Source of the DNA: Craurococcus roseus | GTDB lineage: Bacteria > Pseudomonadota > Alphaproteobacteria > Acetobacterales > Acetobacteraceae | Length of the DNA: 64,000 nt | Direction of reading: 5' to 3' | NCBI RefSeq assembly: GCF_039523795.1 | Contig: NZ_BAAAFZ010000038.1 | Span: 62,001 to 126,000 of the forward strand | Shown: positions 8,273 through 16,812 of the stretch, piece by piece | Position numbering within the stretch: position 1 is the stretch's first letter | Layout: every line of letters begins with the position of its first letter | Translations under genes and position numbers: made by a program | Notes under the pieces: generated by a model | The model's database searches: none | Told to the model about the DNA's origin: nothing | The model's input: only the letters and a program-made list of their open reading frames with translations

Positions 8273-9262
8273 GTGTTCGCCTTCATCGTCTCGCGCCTGC
8301 TGCAAGCGCTGCCCGTGATGCTGGTGGTGGCGCTGATCTCCTTCGCCATGTTCGCCTATGTCGGCGACCCGGTCGCCATCATGCTGGGCCAGGACTTCAC
8401 GGAAGCGCAGCGGGAGGCCCTGGTGCGCGACCTCGGCCTCGACCAGCCCTTCTTCGTCCAGTTCGCCCGCTTCGTCGGCAATGCCGCGCAAGGCGAGTTC
8501 GGCCTGTCCTACCGGCTGTCGCGCCCGGTGGCGGAGCTGATCGCCGAGCGGGCGCCGGCCACCCTGGAACTCGCCCTGTGCGCCGCCGCCATGTCGCTGC
8601 TGGTGGGCGTGCCTATGGGCGTTTTCACCGGCCTCTACCGCCGCTCCTGGCTGTCCCGCTTCTTCCTCACCTTCAGCCTGATCGGCGTCAGCCTGCCCAC
8701 CTTCCTGATCGGCATCCTGCTGATCCTGATCTTCTCCGTCTGGCTCGGCTGGCTGCCGTCCTTCGGCCGGGGCGAAGTCGTGCAGCTCGGCTGGTGGAGC
8801 ACCGGCTTCCTGACCTGGGGCGGCATCAAGGCGTTGATCCTGCCCTCCATCACGCTGGGCCTGTTCCAGCTCACCCTCATCATGCGCCTGGTGCGCGCCG
8901 AGATGCTGGAGGTGCTCAGGACCGACTACATCAAGTTCGCCCGCGCCCGCGGCTTGTCCGACCGCGCGGTGAACTTCGGGCACGCGCTGAAGAACACTCT
9001 GGTGCCGGTCATCACCATCGCCGGCCTCCAGCTCGGCGCCATCATCGCCTTCGCCATCGTCACCGAGACGGTGTTCCAGTGGCCCGGCATGGGCCTCCTC
9101 TTCATCCAAAGCGTGGGCGTCGCCGACATACCCGTCATGTCCGCCTACCTGCTGCTGATCGCGCTGGTGTTCGTGACCATCAACCTGGTGGTGGACCTGC
9201 TCTATTACGCCGTGGACCCGCGGCTGCGGGTGGACCGCGGCGCCTCGGCGGGGAGGGCCTGA
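8273..9262 (+). CDS. Dpp/Opp-type ABC transporter permease (DppB-like)
   Basis: A 329-residue inner-membrane permease with six predicted helices. The N-terminal TM (residues 8-28) is followed by a periplasmic loop with ALVRDLGLDQPFFVQFARFV and GEFGLSYR, both typical of DppB/GsiC. The EAA cytoplasmic loop is at TDYIKFARARGLSDRAVNFGHALKN (split here as TDYIKFARARGLS then AVNFGHALKN). It starts at GTG 8273, 12 bp after the binding-protein stop, and is followed 3 bp later by its partner permease. It forms the membrane channel with the next gene product. Confidence 0.93.
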   Translation: MFAFIVSRLLQALPVMLVVALISFAMFAYVGDPVAIMLGQDFTEAQREALVRDLGLDQPFFVQFARFVGNAAQGEFGLSYRLSRPVAELIAERAPATLELALCAAAMSLLVGVPMGVFTGLYRRSWLSRFFLTFSLIGVSLPTFLIGILLILIFSVWLGWLPSFGRGEVVQLGWWSTGFLTWGGIKALILPSITLGLFQLTLIMRLVRAEMLEVLRTDYIKFARARGLSDRAVNFGHALKNTLVPVITIAGLQLGAIIAFAIVTETVFQWPGMGLLFIQSVGVADIPVMSAYLLLIALVFVTINLVVDLLYYAVDPRLRVDRGASAGRA

Positions 9263-9265
9263 CCC

Positions 9266-10198
9266 GTGGCCGCTTCCGCCGCCCGTCCCTCCGCCGTCGC
9301 CCGCTTCTTCGACAGCGACCTCTGGTACTCCTTCAGCCGCTCGCCGGTCGCGGTGCTCTCCGCGATCGTGGCCTTGCTCTGCATCGGCGGCGCCGTGCTC
9401 GCGCCCTGGGTCGCGCCGCAGGACCCCTTCGACCTCGCCACCTTGAACCTGTCCGACGCCTTCAAGCCGCCGGCCTGGGCGGAGGAGGGCGACGCCGCCT
9501 TCCCGCTCGGCTCCGACGACCAGGGGCGCGACGTGTTCTCCGCCATCATGCACGGCGCCCGCGTGTCGCTGCTGGTGGGCGTGTGCGCGGTGCTGTTCTC
9601 CACGCTGGTCGGCGTTTCGGTCGGATTGCTGGCCGGCTACCTCGGCGGCACGGCGGACGCGGTGCTGATGCGCATCGCCGACATCCAGCTCACCTTCCCC
9701 TCCATCCTGGTGGCGCTGCTGGTGGACGGCGTGGTGCGCGCGGCGCTGCCGCGGGAAACCCACGACCAGATCGCGCTCTTCGTGGTGATCTTCGCCATCG
9801 GCATCAGCAACTGGCCGCAATTCGCCCGCACCGTGCGCGGTAGCACCCTGGTCGAGAGGAACAAGGAGTACGTGCTGGCCGCCCGCGTCATCGGCCTGTC
9901 GCGGCTGCGCATCATGCTCACCCACGTCCTGCCCAACGTCCTCGGCCCGGTGCTGGTGATCGCCACCCTGAACCTCGGCTTCGCCATCCTGGCGGAGGCG
10001 ACGCTCTCTTTCCTCGGCGTCGGCGTGCCGCCGACCCAGCCCTCGCTCGGCACCCTCATCCGCATCGGCAACGACTTCCTGATGAGCGGCGAGTGGTGGA
10101 TCACCATCTTCCCCGGCGTCGCCCTCGTGGCGATGGTGCTCTCGGTCAACCTCCTGGGCGACTGGCTGCGCGACGCCTTGAACCCGAGGCTCCGATGA
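9266..10198 (+). CDS. Dpp/Opp-type ABC transporter permease (DppC-like)
   Basis: A 310-residue inner-membrane permease, second half of the channel. The N-terminal cytoplasmic stretch (FFDSDLWYSFSRSP) and first TM (about 33-55) are followed by the DppC hallmark PLGSDDQGRDVFSAIMHGAR, then five more TMs with the EAA loop YVLAARVIGLSRLRIMLTHV. It starts at GTG 9266, 3 bp after the DppB stop, and its TGA overlaps the ATG of the next ATPase gene (ATGA), showing translational coupling through the operon. Confidence 0.93.
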   Translation: MAASAARPSAVARFFDSDLWYSFSRSPVAVLSAIVALLCIGGAVLAPWVAPQDPFDLATLNLSDAFKPPAWAEEGDAAFPLGSDDQGRDVFSAIMHGARVSLLVGVCAVLFSTLVGVSVGLLAGYLGGTADAVLMRIADIQLTFPSILVALLVDGVVRAALPRETHDQIALFVVIFAIGISNWPQFARTVRGSTLVERNKEYVLAARVIGLSRLRIMLTHVLPNVLGPVLVIATLNLGFAILAEATLSFLGVGVPPTQPSLGTLIRIGNDFLMSGEWWITIFPGVALVAMVLSVNLLGDWLRDALNPRLR

Positions 10199-11184
10199 CG
10201 ACCGCCACCCCGCTCCTGGAGTTGCGGAACCTCCGCGTCGAATTCCCGACCCGCCGCGGCACGCTGGTCGCCCTGAACGACGTGTCCTTCTCCATCGCGC
10301 CCGGCGAGATCCTGGGCGTGGTGGGCGAGTCGGGCGCCGGCAAGTCGATGACCGGCGCCGCCATCATCGGCCTGCTGGAGCCGCCCGGCCGCATCGCCCG
10401 CGGCGAGATCCTCCTGGAAGGCGAGCGCATCGACAACCTGCCCCCCGAGCGGATGCGTCGCATCCGCGGCCGCCGGATCGGCGCCATCTTCCAGGACCCG
10501 CTGACGACGCTGAACCCGCTCTACACCGTCGGGCACCAGCTCGTGGAAACGATGCAGACCCACCTCGACCTCTCCAACGCCGAGGCCCGGAAGCGCGCGG
10601 TGGGCTGGCTGGAGATGGTCGGCATCCCCGCCGCGGCGCAGCGGATCGACAGCTACCCGCACGAGTTCTCCGGCGGCATGCGCCAACGCGTCGTCATCGC
10701 GCTCGCCCTCTGCGCCGAACCGCGCCTCGTGGTGGCCGACGAGCCCACCACCGCGCTCGACGTCTCCATCCAGGCGCAGGTGATCGCGCTCCTCAAGGGA
10801 TTGGCGCGCGAGAAGAACACCTCCATGATGCTCGTCACCCACGACATGGGCGTGATCGCGGAGACGGCCGACCGCGTCGCGGTGATGTACGCCGGCCGCG
10901 TCATCGAGATCGGCCCGGTGCGGAACGTCGTGAAGAGCCCGCACCACCCCTACAGCGTCGGCCTGATGAACTCGATCCCGCCGCTCGACCACCGGGTGGA
11001 GCGCCTGGCGCAGATCGACGGCTCCATGCCGCGCCTCAACGCCATCCCGCCCGGCTGCCCGTTCAACCCGCGCTGCCCCAAGGTCTTCGACCGCTGCGTC
11101 AAGGAGCGGCCGGACCTGCTGGACGCCGGCTCCACCAGCGCCGCCTGCTGGCTCTACGCGCCCGGCGAGCCCCTCCATGTCTGA
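10195..11184 (+). CDS. Dpp/Opp-type ABC transporter ATP-binding protein (DppD-like)
   Basis: A 329-residue cytoplasmic ATPase. It has Walker A GESGAGKS (about residues 43-50), signature FSGGMRQRVVIALAL, Walker B LVVADEPTTALDV and the C-terminal oligopeptide/dipeptide domain with the cysteine-rich PPGCPFNPRCPKVFDRCVKE, which in DppD/OppD proteins can carry an Fe-S cluster. The ATG at 10195 overlaps the preceding stop by 4 bp; the frame is open further upstream, but that part lies inside the permease gene. It pairs with the next gene product to power uptake. Confidence 0.93.
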   Translation: MTTATPLLELRNLRVEFPTRRGTLVALNDVSFSIAPGEILGVVGESGAGKSMTGAAIIGLLEPPGRIARGEILLEGERIDNLPPERMRRIRGRRIGAIFQDPLTTLNPLYTVGHQLVETMQTHLDLSNAEARKRAVGWLEMVGIPAAAQRIDSYPHEFSGGMRQRVVIALALCAEPRLVVADEPTTALDVSIQAQVIALLKGLAREKNTSMMLVTHDMGVIAETADRVAVMYAGRVIEIGPVRNVVKSPHHPYSVGLMNSIPPLDHRVERLAQIDGSMPRLNAIPPGCPFNPRCPKVFDRCVKERPDLLDAGSTSAACWLYAPGEPLHV

Positions 11185-12262
11185 CCTGCCCGCCAACGTC
11201 CCGGTCGTCGAGGCGACGGACCTCGCCCGTTACTTCGACGTTTCCCGCCCGCCGCTGCAACGCCTGCTCGCGCGCGAGCCCAGGCGCATCCTCCGCGCCG
11301 TGGACGGCGTGAATTTCGACATCCCGAAGGGCACCACCCTCTCGCTGGTCGGCGAGAGCGGCTGCGGCAAGTCCACCGTGGCGCGGCTGGTGGTGGGCCT
11401 CTACCCGCCCACCAAGGGCAAGGTGCTGTTCGAGGGCGTGGACCTCGAGCAGGCGCGCGCCTCCGCCGAGAAGCGCCGGCGGATGCAGATGATCTTCCAG
11501 GACCCCTACGCCAGCCTGAACCCGCGCTGGCGCGTGCTGGACATCGTGGCCGAGCCGATCCGCGCCTTCGGCCTGGTGCGGGGCGGGGCGGCGCAGCGGG
11601 AGCGCGTGGCGCAGCTCCTGACCCAGGTCGGCCTGTCGCCGCTCGACGGGGAGAAGTACCCGCACGAGTTCTCCGGCGGCCAACGCCAGCGCATCTCCAT
11701 CGCCCGCGCGCTGTCCTCGAATCCGGACTTCCTGGTCTGCGACGAGCCCACCAGCGCCCTCGACGTCTCCGTGCAGGCGCAGATCCTGAACCTGATGAAG
11801 GGCCTGCAACGCGACCTCGGCCTCACCTACCTCTTCATCAGCCACAACCTCGCGGTGGTGCGGCAGATCTCCGACCGCATCGGGGTGATGTACCTCGGCC
11901 GGATCGTGGAGCTGGCGCCGGCGGAGTCGGTCTTCGTCTCGCCGCGCCACCCCTACACGCGCGCCCTGATGGACGCGATCCCGGACCTCGAGATGATCGG
12001 GCGCAAGCGCATCCCGGTCGGCGGCGAGGTGCCGAGCCCGATCAACCCGCCCACCGGCTGCCACTTCCACCCGCGCTGCCCGCTCGCCAACGACCGCTGC
12101 CGCCGCGAGGACCCGGTCCTGAAGCCGGCGCGCGGCACGCCCGGCACGGTTGTCGCGTGCCACGCCGTCGAGGAGGGCAGGGACACCGGCCCGACCGCCA
12201 TCCCGCCGCTCGAGCGCGTAGGTGCCGCGGCCGCGACCTCGGGTGCGTCCGCGGCGCCTTGA
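11177..12262 (+). CDS. Dpp/Opp-type ABC transporter ATP-binding protein (DppF-like)
   Basis: A 361-residue ATPase, last gene of the operon, overlapping the previous gene by 8 bp. It has Walker A GESGCGKST, signature FSGGQRQRISIARAL, Walker B LVCDEPTSALDV and the family C-terminal tail with HFHPRCPLANDRCRREDP. As in DppF, the N-terminal region has an extra segment (SRPPLQRLLAREPRRILRAV) before the first strand. The C-terminal 40 residues are alanine/threonine-rich. The 366 bp after its stop hold no gene but contain a repeat array. Confidence 0.93.
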   Translation: MSDLPANVPVVEATDLARYFDVSRPPLQRLLAREPRRILRAVDGVNFDIPKGTTLSLVGESGCGKSTVARLVVGLYPPTKGKVLFEGVDLEQARASAEKRRRMQMIFQDPYASLNPRWRVLDIVAEPIRAFGLVRGGAAQRERVAQLLTQVGLSPLDGEKYPHEFSGGQRQRISIARALSSNPDFLVCDEPTSALDVSVQAQILNLMKGLQRDLGLTYLFISHNLAVVRQISDRIGVMYLGRIVELAPAESVFVSPRHPYTRALMDAIPDLEMIGRKRIPVGGEVPSPINPPTGCHFHPRCPLANDRCRREDPVLKPARGTPGTVVACHAVEEGRDTGPTAIPPLERVGAAAATSGASAAP

Positions 12263-12329
12263 CAAGCGGGGTTGAGCTAGGAATAATGTCTCCGTAAACT
12301 GCTCGACGCGCGCCCGCCATCCCGCGCAA

Positions 12330-12545
12330 CGCGCCGTTTTCGTCCGAAACCCGCAAAGTCGAGGGACCGCCGCGCGACCGCGCGAGCGGTTCGGCTCGCG
12401 TCGGGCCGCCCCGGGCGAACCCGGCATTCGTCCGAAAACAGCAAAACCGGGGGAGCACCAGGGCGGCGCCGCGAACCGCCCGGCTCCCGTCCGCCACCAC
12501 GCGCACTCCCGGCCATTCGTCCGAAAGCCGCAAAATCGCGGCGGA
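12330..12545. repeat. Three degenerate ~88-bp intergenic repeats
   Basis: The 366-bp gap 12263-12628 contains three copies of a motif of the form TTCGTCCGAAA-N-CGCAAAA-TCG, beginning at 12339, 12427 and 12516 (spacing 88 and 89 bp). Between cores the sequence is GC-rich and weakly conserved: GAGCGGTTCGGCTCGCGTC after copy 1 and GCGAACCGCCCGGCTCCCGTC after copy 2 occupy matching positions. The AT-rich cores stand out in a ~70% GC genome. It is not a CRISPR: the units diverge and the intervals are related to each other. I found no further copy in the window outside this gap. Confidence 0.7.
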
Positions 12546-12628
12546 CCGGAGCGCGCGGGGCACCCAGGGCGCCGGCGCCGCGCCGCCCTGGTAGGCTCCA
12601 GGCGCGAACACCGGAGGAGACCAGACCC

Positions 12629-13444
12629 ATGCCGCCGCAGCCCGCCGCCCTCGCAGGCCCGTTCGACACCCTGGAGGTTTCCGAGCCGGATGCCTCCATC
12701 CTCCTGGTCGTGCTGAACCGGCCGGAGCGCGCCAACGCCTTCACCACCCGCATGGCCGAGGAGCTGCTCGCGGTCTTCCTCGCGATGGAGGCCGAGCCGG
12801 ACGCCTACCGCTGCGTCGTCCTCACCGGCACCGGCGACCGCGCCTTCTGCGCCGGCGCCGACCTGAAGGAGCGCGACGGCATGACCGACGCCGACTTCGC
12901 GCGCCAGCACCACCTGTTCGAGCGCTGCTTCCGCTCCCTCCTGGCCTGCCCGCCGCCGCTGATCGCCGCCATCAACGGCACCGCCTTCGCCGGCGGGCTG
13001 GAACTGGCGCTGTGCTGCGACTTCGCCTACGCCAGCGACGCCGCCCGCTTCGCGCTGACCGAAGTCACCCGCGGCATCATGCCCGGCGGCGGCGGCACCC
13101 AGAACCTGCCCCGCGCCATCGGCGAGCGCCGCGCCAAGGAAGCCATCTTCACCGGCCGCCCCTTCACCGCCGAAGACGCGCTGAACTGGGGCGTGGTCAA
13201 CCGCCTCTGCCCGCCCGGCGAGGTGCTGCCCGCCGTGCTGGAGACCGCCCGCGCCATCCGCGACAACGCGCCGCTCTCCGTCCGCCAAGCCAAGAAGGCC
13301 ATCAACACCGGCCTCCAGATGGACCGCGCCAGCGGGATGCTGTTCGAGATCGAGGCTTACTACCAGTTGATCCCCACCGAGGACCGCTTGGAGGGGATCA
13401 ACGCCTACGTCGAGAAGCGCAAGCCGGTGTTCAAAGGCCGGTAA
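12629..13444 (+). CDS. Enoyl-CoA hydratase/isomerase family protein
   Basis: A 271-residue crotonase-fold enzyme. The oxyanion-hole segments are AFCAGADLKERDG (near residues 72-84) and NGTAFAGGLELALCCDFAYA (116-135). Both acids used by true hydratases are present, E125 (GLEL) and E145 (LTEV), 20 residues apart as in rat enoyl-CoA hydratase, so water addition to a 2-enoyl-CoA is plausible. Start ATG 12629 follows a GGAGGAG Shine-Dalgarno. The gene stands alone after the repeat array and converges with the DUF3141 gene, ending 6 bp from it. The acyl chain specificity is unknown. Confidence 0.9.
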   Translation: MPPQPAALAGPFDTLEVSEPDASILLVVLNRPERANAFTTRMAEELLAVFLAMEAEPDAYRCVVLTGTGDRAFCAGADLKERDGMTDADFARQHHLFERCFRSLLACPPPLIAAINGTAFAGGLELALCCDFAYASDAARFALTEVTRGIMPGGGGTQNLPRAIGERRAKEAIFTGRPFTAEDALNWGVVNRLCPPGEVLPAVLETARAIRDNAPLSVRQAKKAINTGLQMDRASGMLFEIEAYYQLIPTEDRLEGINAYVEKRKPVFKGR

Positions 13445-13450
13445 GCGCCC

Positions 13451-15682
13451 TCAGTCGAGCGGAATCGCCGCCGCGTGGAACGGCACCGGCTGCCCGCCGC
13501 CATTGCCGCCACTGGCGCCGCCATTGCCGAACGTGGTGCGGATGCGCCGCAGCATGGCGACCGCCGCCTCGCCCAACTCGCCTTCCGGCCCGGCCACGCC
13601 CTCTACCGCTGCAAGTGCCCGGCGCCGGTCGGCGGCATTCGGCAGCAGCTTGGGCAAGGTCTCCAGCGCCTCGGTGGGCGACATGGCGCAGATCACCGTC
13701 TGCGTCCGGATCAGCGCCTGCCGCGCCTCCGGCGTCATGGAAGCGAAGGGCTCCGTGTCGCGCATCATGGCGCTGGAGCGCACCAAGCGGTCGCGGCGCA
13801 CCCCGCCGCGCGCTTGCGCCAGCAGGATCATCATGCGCACCACCGCTTCCGCGTAGCCGCCCTCCGACATGCGCGCGAGGGCCTGCCGCACCTCCGGCGC
13901 GTCGGCGAGCAGGTTGGCCGGCACCTCGGCCGGCGCCTCGACGCGGGCGATGCCCAGGGTGGCGAGCCATTCGTAGGTGGCGTGGAAGCTGCGCTCGAAC
14001 CAAGCGTCGCGCATGTCACGGTACGCGTCGATGCTGCGCTCGAACATGTCCGCCCAGGCCCGCTCCCAAGCGACGAAGGGGTTGCCGGGCGAAGCGGGCG
14101 CGCGCCGGCGCCGGACCTCCTCGGCCAACGGCGCGACCGGCGCCATCAGCGGGTTGGCCTCGTCGCTGAGGAGGGTGCGGCGCAGCCGCAGCGGGTGGAG
14201 CTGGCGGCCCAGCTCCGCCGTCTTCTCGTTCGCCATCCGCCGGACCAGCGGCGCCGCGAACACGTCGTACAGGTGCTGGTTCAGCGCCGAGATGCGCGCC
14301 ACCGACGGGAAGGCCTCGTTCTTGGCCTCCTCGGAATGCGAGCGGATGTGGGCCATGGAGCGCTCCTGCAACTCCACCTGCCACTTGCCGCCCGTGTCGT
14401 GGGTGATGACCATCTCGTAGAGGCCGGGCGCCACTGAGTCGATGAGCTGCAAGGTTTCGGCGATCTCGGTGTGCTCCTTCAGCGCCACGGCGCCGGAGAC
14501 GAAGATGCCGAGGTGCCCGATGTCCTCGTGCAGCAGGTACACGATGGTCTGGCCGAGCGCCTTGATCTCCTGCTCGTCGCGGTAGACGTCGGCGATCCAG
14601 CGCAGCGCCTGGCCCGGCGGCGTGATGTTGTCGCCGGCCGAGGCGAAGACCACCACGGGCGAGCGGACGGCGCGCATGTTGAAGGTGGCGCCGCCGCCGG
14701 CGTGGATCTCGCCGCGGGCGAAGCGGTCGCCGATGAACAGGTTCTCGACGATCCAGTGGATCTCGTCGCGGTTCATCAGGAAGTAGCCGCCCCACCAGCG
14801 CTCGAACTCCAGGAAGCGCGGCGTCTCGGTGTCCACCTTCTCGAACAGGTTGTAGTACCGCCGGAACCAAGTGTTGCCGGGCGAGAGCGCCTCGAAGTTC
14901 AGCACCAGGTTGGCGCCGTCGAACTTGCCGTTGCCGAGATCGGCGAGCAGCGAAGCCGGCCAGGAGCCGCCCGCCAAGCCGCCGAAGTAGCGCATCGGGT
15001 TCCGCCCGCGCTGCCCGGCCCAGTAAGAAAGGGGAGCGCCGTTGAGCACCAGCGCGCCCGTCAGCTCCGGCTGCGCCGCGCCCAGCATCATCACCGCCCA
15101 GCCGCCCTGGCAGTTGCCGATGACGACGGGCTTGGGCGCCTCTGGGTGCAGCTCGTGCACGCGGCGGAGGAACGCACCCTCGGCCGCGGTGATGTCGAGG
15201 ATGGTCTGCCCCGGCTCCGGGTCGCGGAAGAAGATGACGAAGTAGACCGGGTGCCCGCGCCGCAGCGCCACGCCGACTTGGCTGTCGCTCTTGAAGCCGC
15301 CGATGCCGGAGCCGTGGCCGGCGCGCGGGTCGATGATGACGAAGGGGCGGAGCTTGGGATCGACGGGCGGGGCGCCTTCCGGCGCCCGTATCCGTACCAG
15401 GGCGTAGTTCACCGGCCGCGGCAGGTGCCGGCCGTCCACCACCATGTCCCACTTAAAGAACAGCACCGGCGGGCAGCCCGCTTCCTCGTGCTCGACGAAG
15501 GCGTTCCCCGCCTGCCGCATCGCGTCCCAGAACAAGACGGCGCGCTGCCCCGCGTCCACCGCGTACTCGACGGCGCTGGCCAGCAGGCTGTCCGATGGCG
15601 CGGCAGGCGCAGCCGCGCGTGACCAAATCGGGGCGCCACCGGCGGGGAAGCCGCGGCCTTGGAACGGGGCGAGGAATGTCAT
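13451..15682 (-). CDS. DUF3141 protein, PHA-synthase-like alpha/beta hydrolase
   Basis: A 743-residue protein of the DUF3141 family, related to poly(3-hydroxyalkanoate) synthases. The nucleophile elbow is VIGNCQGGWAVMM, a G-x-C-x-G box with cysteine C191 as in PHA synthases rather than the serine of lipases. Candidate partners are D351 (SAGDNITPP) and H390 (HEDIGHLG), giving a Cys-Asp-His triad. After about residue 440 a long helical C-terminal region of unknown role follows. ATG 15682 was chosen over an in-frame GTG at 15718 because the GTG lies inside a PhaR-box-like sequence (15711-15725). Whether the protein polymerises, degrades or transfers hydroxyacyl groups is not established for the family. 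Confidence 0.85.
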   Translation of the reverse strand: MTFLAPFQGRGFPAGGAPIWSRAAAPAAPSDSLLASAVEYAVDAGQRAVLFWDAMRQAGNAFVEHEEAGCPPVLFFKWDMVVDGRHLPRPVNYALVRIRAPEGAPPVDPKLRPFVIIDPRAGHGSGIGGFKSDSQVGVALRRGHPVYFVIFFRDPEPGQTILDITAAEGAFLRRVHELHPEAPKPVVIGNCQGGWAVMMLGAAQPELTGALVLNGAPLSYWAGQRGRNPMRYFGGLAGGSWPASLLADLGNGKFDGANLVLNFEALSPGNTWFRRYYNLFEKVDTETPRFLEFERWWGGYFLMNRDEIHWIVENLFIGDRFARGEIHAGGGATFNMRAVRSPVVVFASAGDNITPPGQALRWIADVYRDEQEIKALGQTIVYLLHEDIGHLGIFVSGAVALKEHTEIAETLQLIDSVAPGLYEMVITHDTGGKWQVELQERSMAHIRSHSEEAKNEAFPSVARISALNQHLYDVFAAPLVRRMANEKTAELGRQLHPLRLRRTLLSDEANPLMAPVAPLAEEVRRRRAPASPGNPFVAWERAWADMFERSIDAYRDMRDAWFERSFHATYEWLATLGIARVEAPAEVPANLLADAPEVRQALARMSEGGYAEAVVRMMILLAQARGGVRRDRLVRSSAMMRDTEPFASMTPEARQALIRTQTVICAMSPTEALETLPKLLPNAADRRRALAAVEGVAGPEGELGEAAVAMLRRIRTTFGNGGASGGNGGGQPVPFHAAAIPLD

Positions 15683-15710
15683 TAAGGATGGTGTTCCTGG
15701 TTTCGGGCCA

Positions 15711-15725
15711 TTGTGCACCGCAGCA
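15711..15725 (-). promoter_or_regulatory. Candidate PhaR-type box upstream of DUF3141 gene
   Basis: On the minus strand the sequence reads TGCTGCGGTGCACAA, 29-43 bp upstream of the ATG at 15682. It resembles the CTGC/TGCA elements bound by the PHA-responsive repressor PhaR in front of phasin and PHA genes. No phaR gene is in the window. The match is by eye and by context. Confidence 0.35.
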
Positions 15726-15798
15726 TTTTGGTGATCCAGCTACTCAGCTTCAACGAGTCTTGCGCAAACGGGGCCATCCGCCGCCGGTTCCGGCACCG

Positions 15799-16800
15799 TC
15801 ATCTGATCAGGATGTAGTTGATCGTCAGGTCGATCGTTACGCCAGAAGGGTCGGCGCCGGGCGGGAATGGCGGCAGCACGGCGTTGCGGAAAAGAGACAC
15901 CGTGCCCGCGTCCAGCCACACGGAGCCGGAGCGCCGCAGCAGCCGCCCCGACCGCACGCGCCCGTCGGGCTCGACGATCAACTCGATCCGGGTGGTGCCC
16001 TGGTCGCCCACCACGGCGGCGTTGGTCGGGTAGCGCCCGTGCTCGTCCATCCAGCGCCGGAAGGCGTTTCGCCAGTCCGGCCCGACCTGCGCACCGCGGA
16101 CGGACAGTTGCGCTTCCGGCGAGTCGCGGCCCGGCTGCCGCATGGCGCTCGGCGGCGACAGGTCCAGGCCCCGGCGCTGCTGCTCCGGCCGCGCCGGGGC
16201 CGGGTTGAGCCGCGCGTCCGGCAGGTAGAGGCCCGGCAGCCGTTCCGGCTGGGGCGGCCGGGCGGGCCTCGGCGGCGCGGTAAGGGCCGCTTCCCGCTGC
16301 GGCGGCGTCGGGGCGGGCGGCGGCGGGGGCGGGACCGGGGAAACCTCCTCGGTCGGCGGCACCGGATCGGCTTCCGCGGTCGTTTGCCGCGGCTCCTCCT
16401 GCGGTGCCGGTGGGGGCGGCGGCACGGGTTTCTCCGGCGGCAGCCGCTCCGCGAGGGTTTCGGGGGCCGCAGGCTCTTCGGCCGCGAGCGGCGGAGCCGG
16501 CGGCAGCTCCTCGGGCACCGCCTCCGTCACCTCGACCTGGGGCGCCTCGACGCCCGGCGGTGCGGAAGGGGCGGATTCCTGCTGGGCCGGGGCCTCCGGG
16601 GCGCCGGCCTCGAACGCGACCTCGTAGGCCGGCGGCGGCAACGGCTCCGGCGGCTTCTGGCGTTGCCAGGACGCGAACGCGACGAGCGCGGCCAAACCGA
16701 GGTGGAGCAGGGCCGAGAGCAGGAGGCCCGGCCGCAGGGACCGGACGGGCCGCGCACCGCCGCGGCCGCCTTTCCGCGCCTGCCGCCGCGCGATCGCCAT
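15799..16800 (-). CDS. tonB: TonB-family energy transducer
   Basis: A 333-residue TonB-like protein. It has a basic N-terminus, one TM anchor (about residues 26-44, LLLSALLHLGLAALVAFAS), a periplasm-spanning proline/glutamate-rich linker (about 50-205, including PPPPPPAP and KPVPPPPPAP), then a TonB C-terminal domain (about 235-333: FRRWMDEHGRYPTNA, RIELIVEPDGRV, LDLTINYILIR-like end). It transmits proton-motive force from ExbBD to outer-membrane TonB-dependent receptors. No exbB, exbD or receptor gene is in this window. It follows a DUF6489 gene by 12 bp, so the two are probably co-transcribed. Confidence 0.85.
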   Translation of the reverse strand: MAIARRQARKGGRGGARPVRSLRPGLLLSALLHLGLAALVAFASWQRQKPPEPLPPPAYEVAFEAGAPEAPAQQESAPSAPPGVEAPQVEVTEAVPEELPPAPPLAAEEPAAPETLAERLPPEKPVPPPPPAPQEEPRQTTAEADPVPPTEEVSPVPPPPPPAPTPPQREAALTAPPRPARPPQPERLPGLYLPDARLNPAPARPEQQRRGLDLSPPSAMRQPGRDSPEAQLSVRGAQVGPDWRNAFRRWMDEHGRYPTNAAVVGDQGTTRIELIVEPDGRVRSGRLLRRSGSVWLDAGTVSLFRNAVLPPFPPGADPSGVTIDLTINYILIR

Positions 16801-16812
16801 GAACCGCGCCCG

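Noticed and set aside
6596..9925. Minus-strand open frame of over 1100 codons opposite the dpp-type operon
   Set aside because: It is rich in H, G, E, R and A as expected from the complement of GC-rich coding sequence, has no domain, and lies opposite five clear genes.
12330..12545. Possible CRISPR array
   Set aside because: Units are diverged, cores are only about 23 bp, the 65-bp intervals are related to one another, and no cas gene is near.
12277..12753. Minus-strand frame of 158 codons through the repeat array
   Set aside because: Its apparent internal repeats simply translate the DNA repeats, and it overlaps the start of the enoyl-CoA hydratase gene.
16250..16660. Proline-codon-rich tandem tract as a mobile or satellite repeat
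   Set aside because: It encodes the periplasmic PE/PP linker of TonB; low complexity is expected there.
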